This document shows, piece after piece, positions 5,151-6,464 of a stretch of 6,464 nucleotides of DNA. The notes under the pieces were generated by a model. The model was not told where the DNA came from, made no database searches, and worked only from the letters and a program-made list of their open reading frames with translations. Position 1 is the first letter of the stretch, and each line of letters opens with the position of its first letter. The stretch comes from Clostridiales bacterium UBA3680 (lineage in GTDB: Bacteria > Bacillota > Clostridia > Lachnospirales > CAG-274): the NCBI GenBank assembly GCA_002372875.1, contig DFJD01000098.1:1-6464 (forward strand), given 5' to 3'. Both the position numbers and the translations under genes were made by a program.

Positions 5151-6464
5151 TTACATCACCTTATCTTCAAGAAGGGTCGACAGTTCTTCGTATCTGCCGT
5201 AGAGCTCCATCAGATCCTCCTCCTGCTTCTCCTTTTGTTCGTATATTTCCTTTGCTTTTGCGGCATCGGTATAAACATCCTCTGTGGCAAGCAGGTCCGT
5301 AAGCTCCTTTATTGAATCTTCCAGATCGCCTATTTCTATTTCGACTTTCTTCAGCTCGTTTTCGGTCTTTCTTATTGCTGCCTGTTTTTCCTTCTGCTTT
5401 TTCCAGTCTTCCTTTGTTTCACTGACTATCTCGGCAGATTCGGTTTCGTATTCCGCCGATCTCACCTTTTCGCAATAGTAGTCGTAATTGCCGAGATAAT
5501 TGTTTATCCCGTCTTTTTTCAGCTCTATTATTCTTTTTGCGGTGGAATTTATGAAATATCTGTCATGGGAAATATACAGAACCGTTCCCGTATAGTTGTT
5601 CAAAACACCTTCAAGTATTTCCTTTGATTCAAGGTCGAGATGGTTTGTAGGCTCGTCAAGAATAAGGAAATTTGCATTTGAGAGCATTATTTTCGCAAGC
5701 GCCACTCTGCCTTTTTCGCCGCCTGAAAGAGATGAGATGGTCTTAAATACATCATCGCCCTTGAATACAAAGGCTGCAAGCACATTTCTTATTTTTGTGG
5801 CGGTAAGGTCGGGGTAGGTGTCGGATATCTCGTCGAAAATGGTTTTATCAAGGTGCAGATCCGACTGTTCCTGGTCGTAATAACCTATCTTGACCTTTGC
5901 GCCTGTAGTCACCGAACCGAAAGTGGGAGTGAGTCGACCTAAAATAATTCTTATAAGGGTGGTTTTACCCACGCCGTTAGGCCCTATAAGAGCCACTTTT
6001 TCGCCTTTTTTTATTTCAAAGGAGCAATCCGAAAAAAGCGGTTCGAAGGAATATGCCATTGACACGCCTTCAACTCTGAGCACATCATTTCCGCTTTCAT
6101 ACATAGGCTCAACGGTAAAGTGCATTTTGTCGGGGGCAGGTTCGGGTCTGTCGAGCCTTTGCGTTTTCTGAAGAGCCTTTTCACGGCTTTCAGCTCTTTT
6201 TATAGACTTTTCGCGATTAAATTCGCGAAGCTTTTTTATTACCTGTTCCTGATGCTTTATTTCCTTTTGCTGATTTTCATAGGCTCTCATCTCCGAGGCT
6301 CTGTCAAGCCTTTTTTTCTCGGCATAATGGGTATAGTTGCCAAAGTAGACCTTGCTTTTTCCTCTTTCTATTTCAATGACTTTTGTTACTGTTTTGTCAA
6401 GGAAATATCTGTCATGTGATATGATCAAAACGGTGCCTACATAGCTTTTCAAGTAATCCTCAAG
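5151..6464 (-). CDS. ABC-F family ATPase, C-terminal part (5' end beyond the window)
   Basis: The frame stays open to the right edge. The visible 437 residues begin LEDYLKSYVG, and the TTG at 6452-6450 is an internal Leu codon, so the true start lies outside. Visible are the end of ABC domain 1 with its H-loop SHDRYF (16-21), the charged interdomain linker (about 50-112), and ABC domain 2. Domain 2 carries Walker A GPNGVGKT (161-168), signature LSGGE (246-250), Walker B FLILDEPTNHLDL (266-278) and H-loop SHDRYF (299-304). A charged C-terminal coiled coil (about 340-437) follows. There are no membrane segments, as expected for the soluble ABC-F class. These proteins bind the ribosome and act in translation or antibiotic protection. 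The C-terminal coiled coil resembles the YdiF/Uup type. The missing N-terminal part prevents subfamily assignment. The glycosyltransferase gene follows after 2 nt. Confidence 0.93.
   Translation of the reverse strand, partial: LEDYLKSYVGTVLIISHDRYFLDKTVTKVIEIERGKSKVYFGNYTHYAEKKRLDRASEMRAYENQQKEIKHQEQVIKKLREFNREKSIKRAESREKALQKTQRLDRPEPAPDKMHFTVEPMYESGNDVLRVEGVSMAYSFEPLFSDCSFEIKKGEKVALIGPNGVGKTTLIRIILGRLTPTFGSVTTGAKVKIGYYDQEQSDLHLDKTIFDEISDTYPDLTATKIRNVLAAFVFKGDDVFKTISSLSGGEKGRVALAKIMLSNANFLILDEPTNHLDLESKEILEGVLNNYTGTVLYISHDRYFINSTAKRIIELKKDGINNYLGNYDYYCEKVRSAEYETESAEIVSETKEDWKKQKEKQAAIRKTENELKKVEIEIGDLEDSIKELTDLLATEDVYTDAAKAKEIYEQKEKQEEDLMELYGRYEELSTLLEDKVM

Noticed and set aside
6450..6452. 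TTG codon as the start of the ABC-F gene
   Set aside because: The frame continues upstream to the edge with LEDY, which fits the family's conserved segment before the H-loop, so this codon is an internal leucine.

Overview
The window looks like chromosomal DNA from a low-to-moderate GC Firmicute, probably class Clostridia. The basis is strong AGGAGG-type Shine-Dalgarno (SD) sites, sigma-A-type promoters, T-rich intrinsic terminators, a Gram-positive-style L10 leader with an attenuator, and the protein families present. No species is assigned. All six confident genes lie on the minus strand, so reading order runs from high to low coordinates.

Right part (6464-3118): the C-terminal portion of an ABC-F ATPase enters from the right edge. 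It is followed after 2 nt by a 676-residue tandem family-2 glycosyltransferase whose ribosome binding site (RBS) lies in the end of the ABC-F gene. A weak terminator-like hairpin follows.

Middle (3058-1222): a good promoter and a leader hairpin precede lysA (diaminopimelate decarboxylase, last step of lysine synthesis). lysA is coupled with a 2-nt gap to a small PF06695-type membrane protein.

Left part (1214-48): only 7 nt after the membrane protein gene comes an extended -10 promoter. Next is an L10-leader RNA ending in an intrinsic terminator (attenuator), then rplJ (TTG start) and rplL, closed by a second intrinsic terminator. The stalk-protein operon is therefore a self-contained, autoregulated unit. 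It is not preceded by rplK-rplA as in the usual arrangement. The last 47 bases at the left edge are unresolved.

I found no mobile element, CRISPR array, tRNA, rRNA or defence system. The points of most interest are the traceable L10 attenuation switch, its placement against the lysA operon, the catalytically doubtful first domain of the glycosyltransferase, and the two tightly coupled gene pairs.
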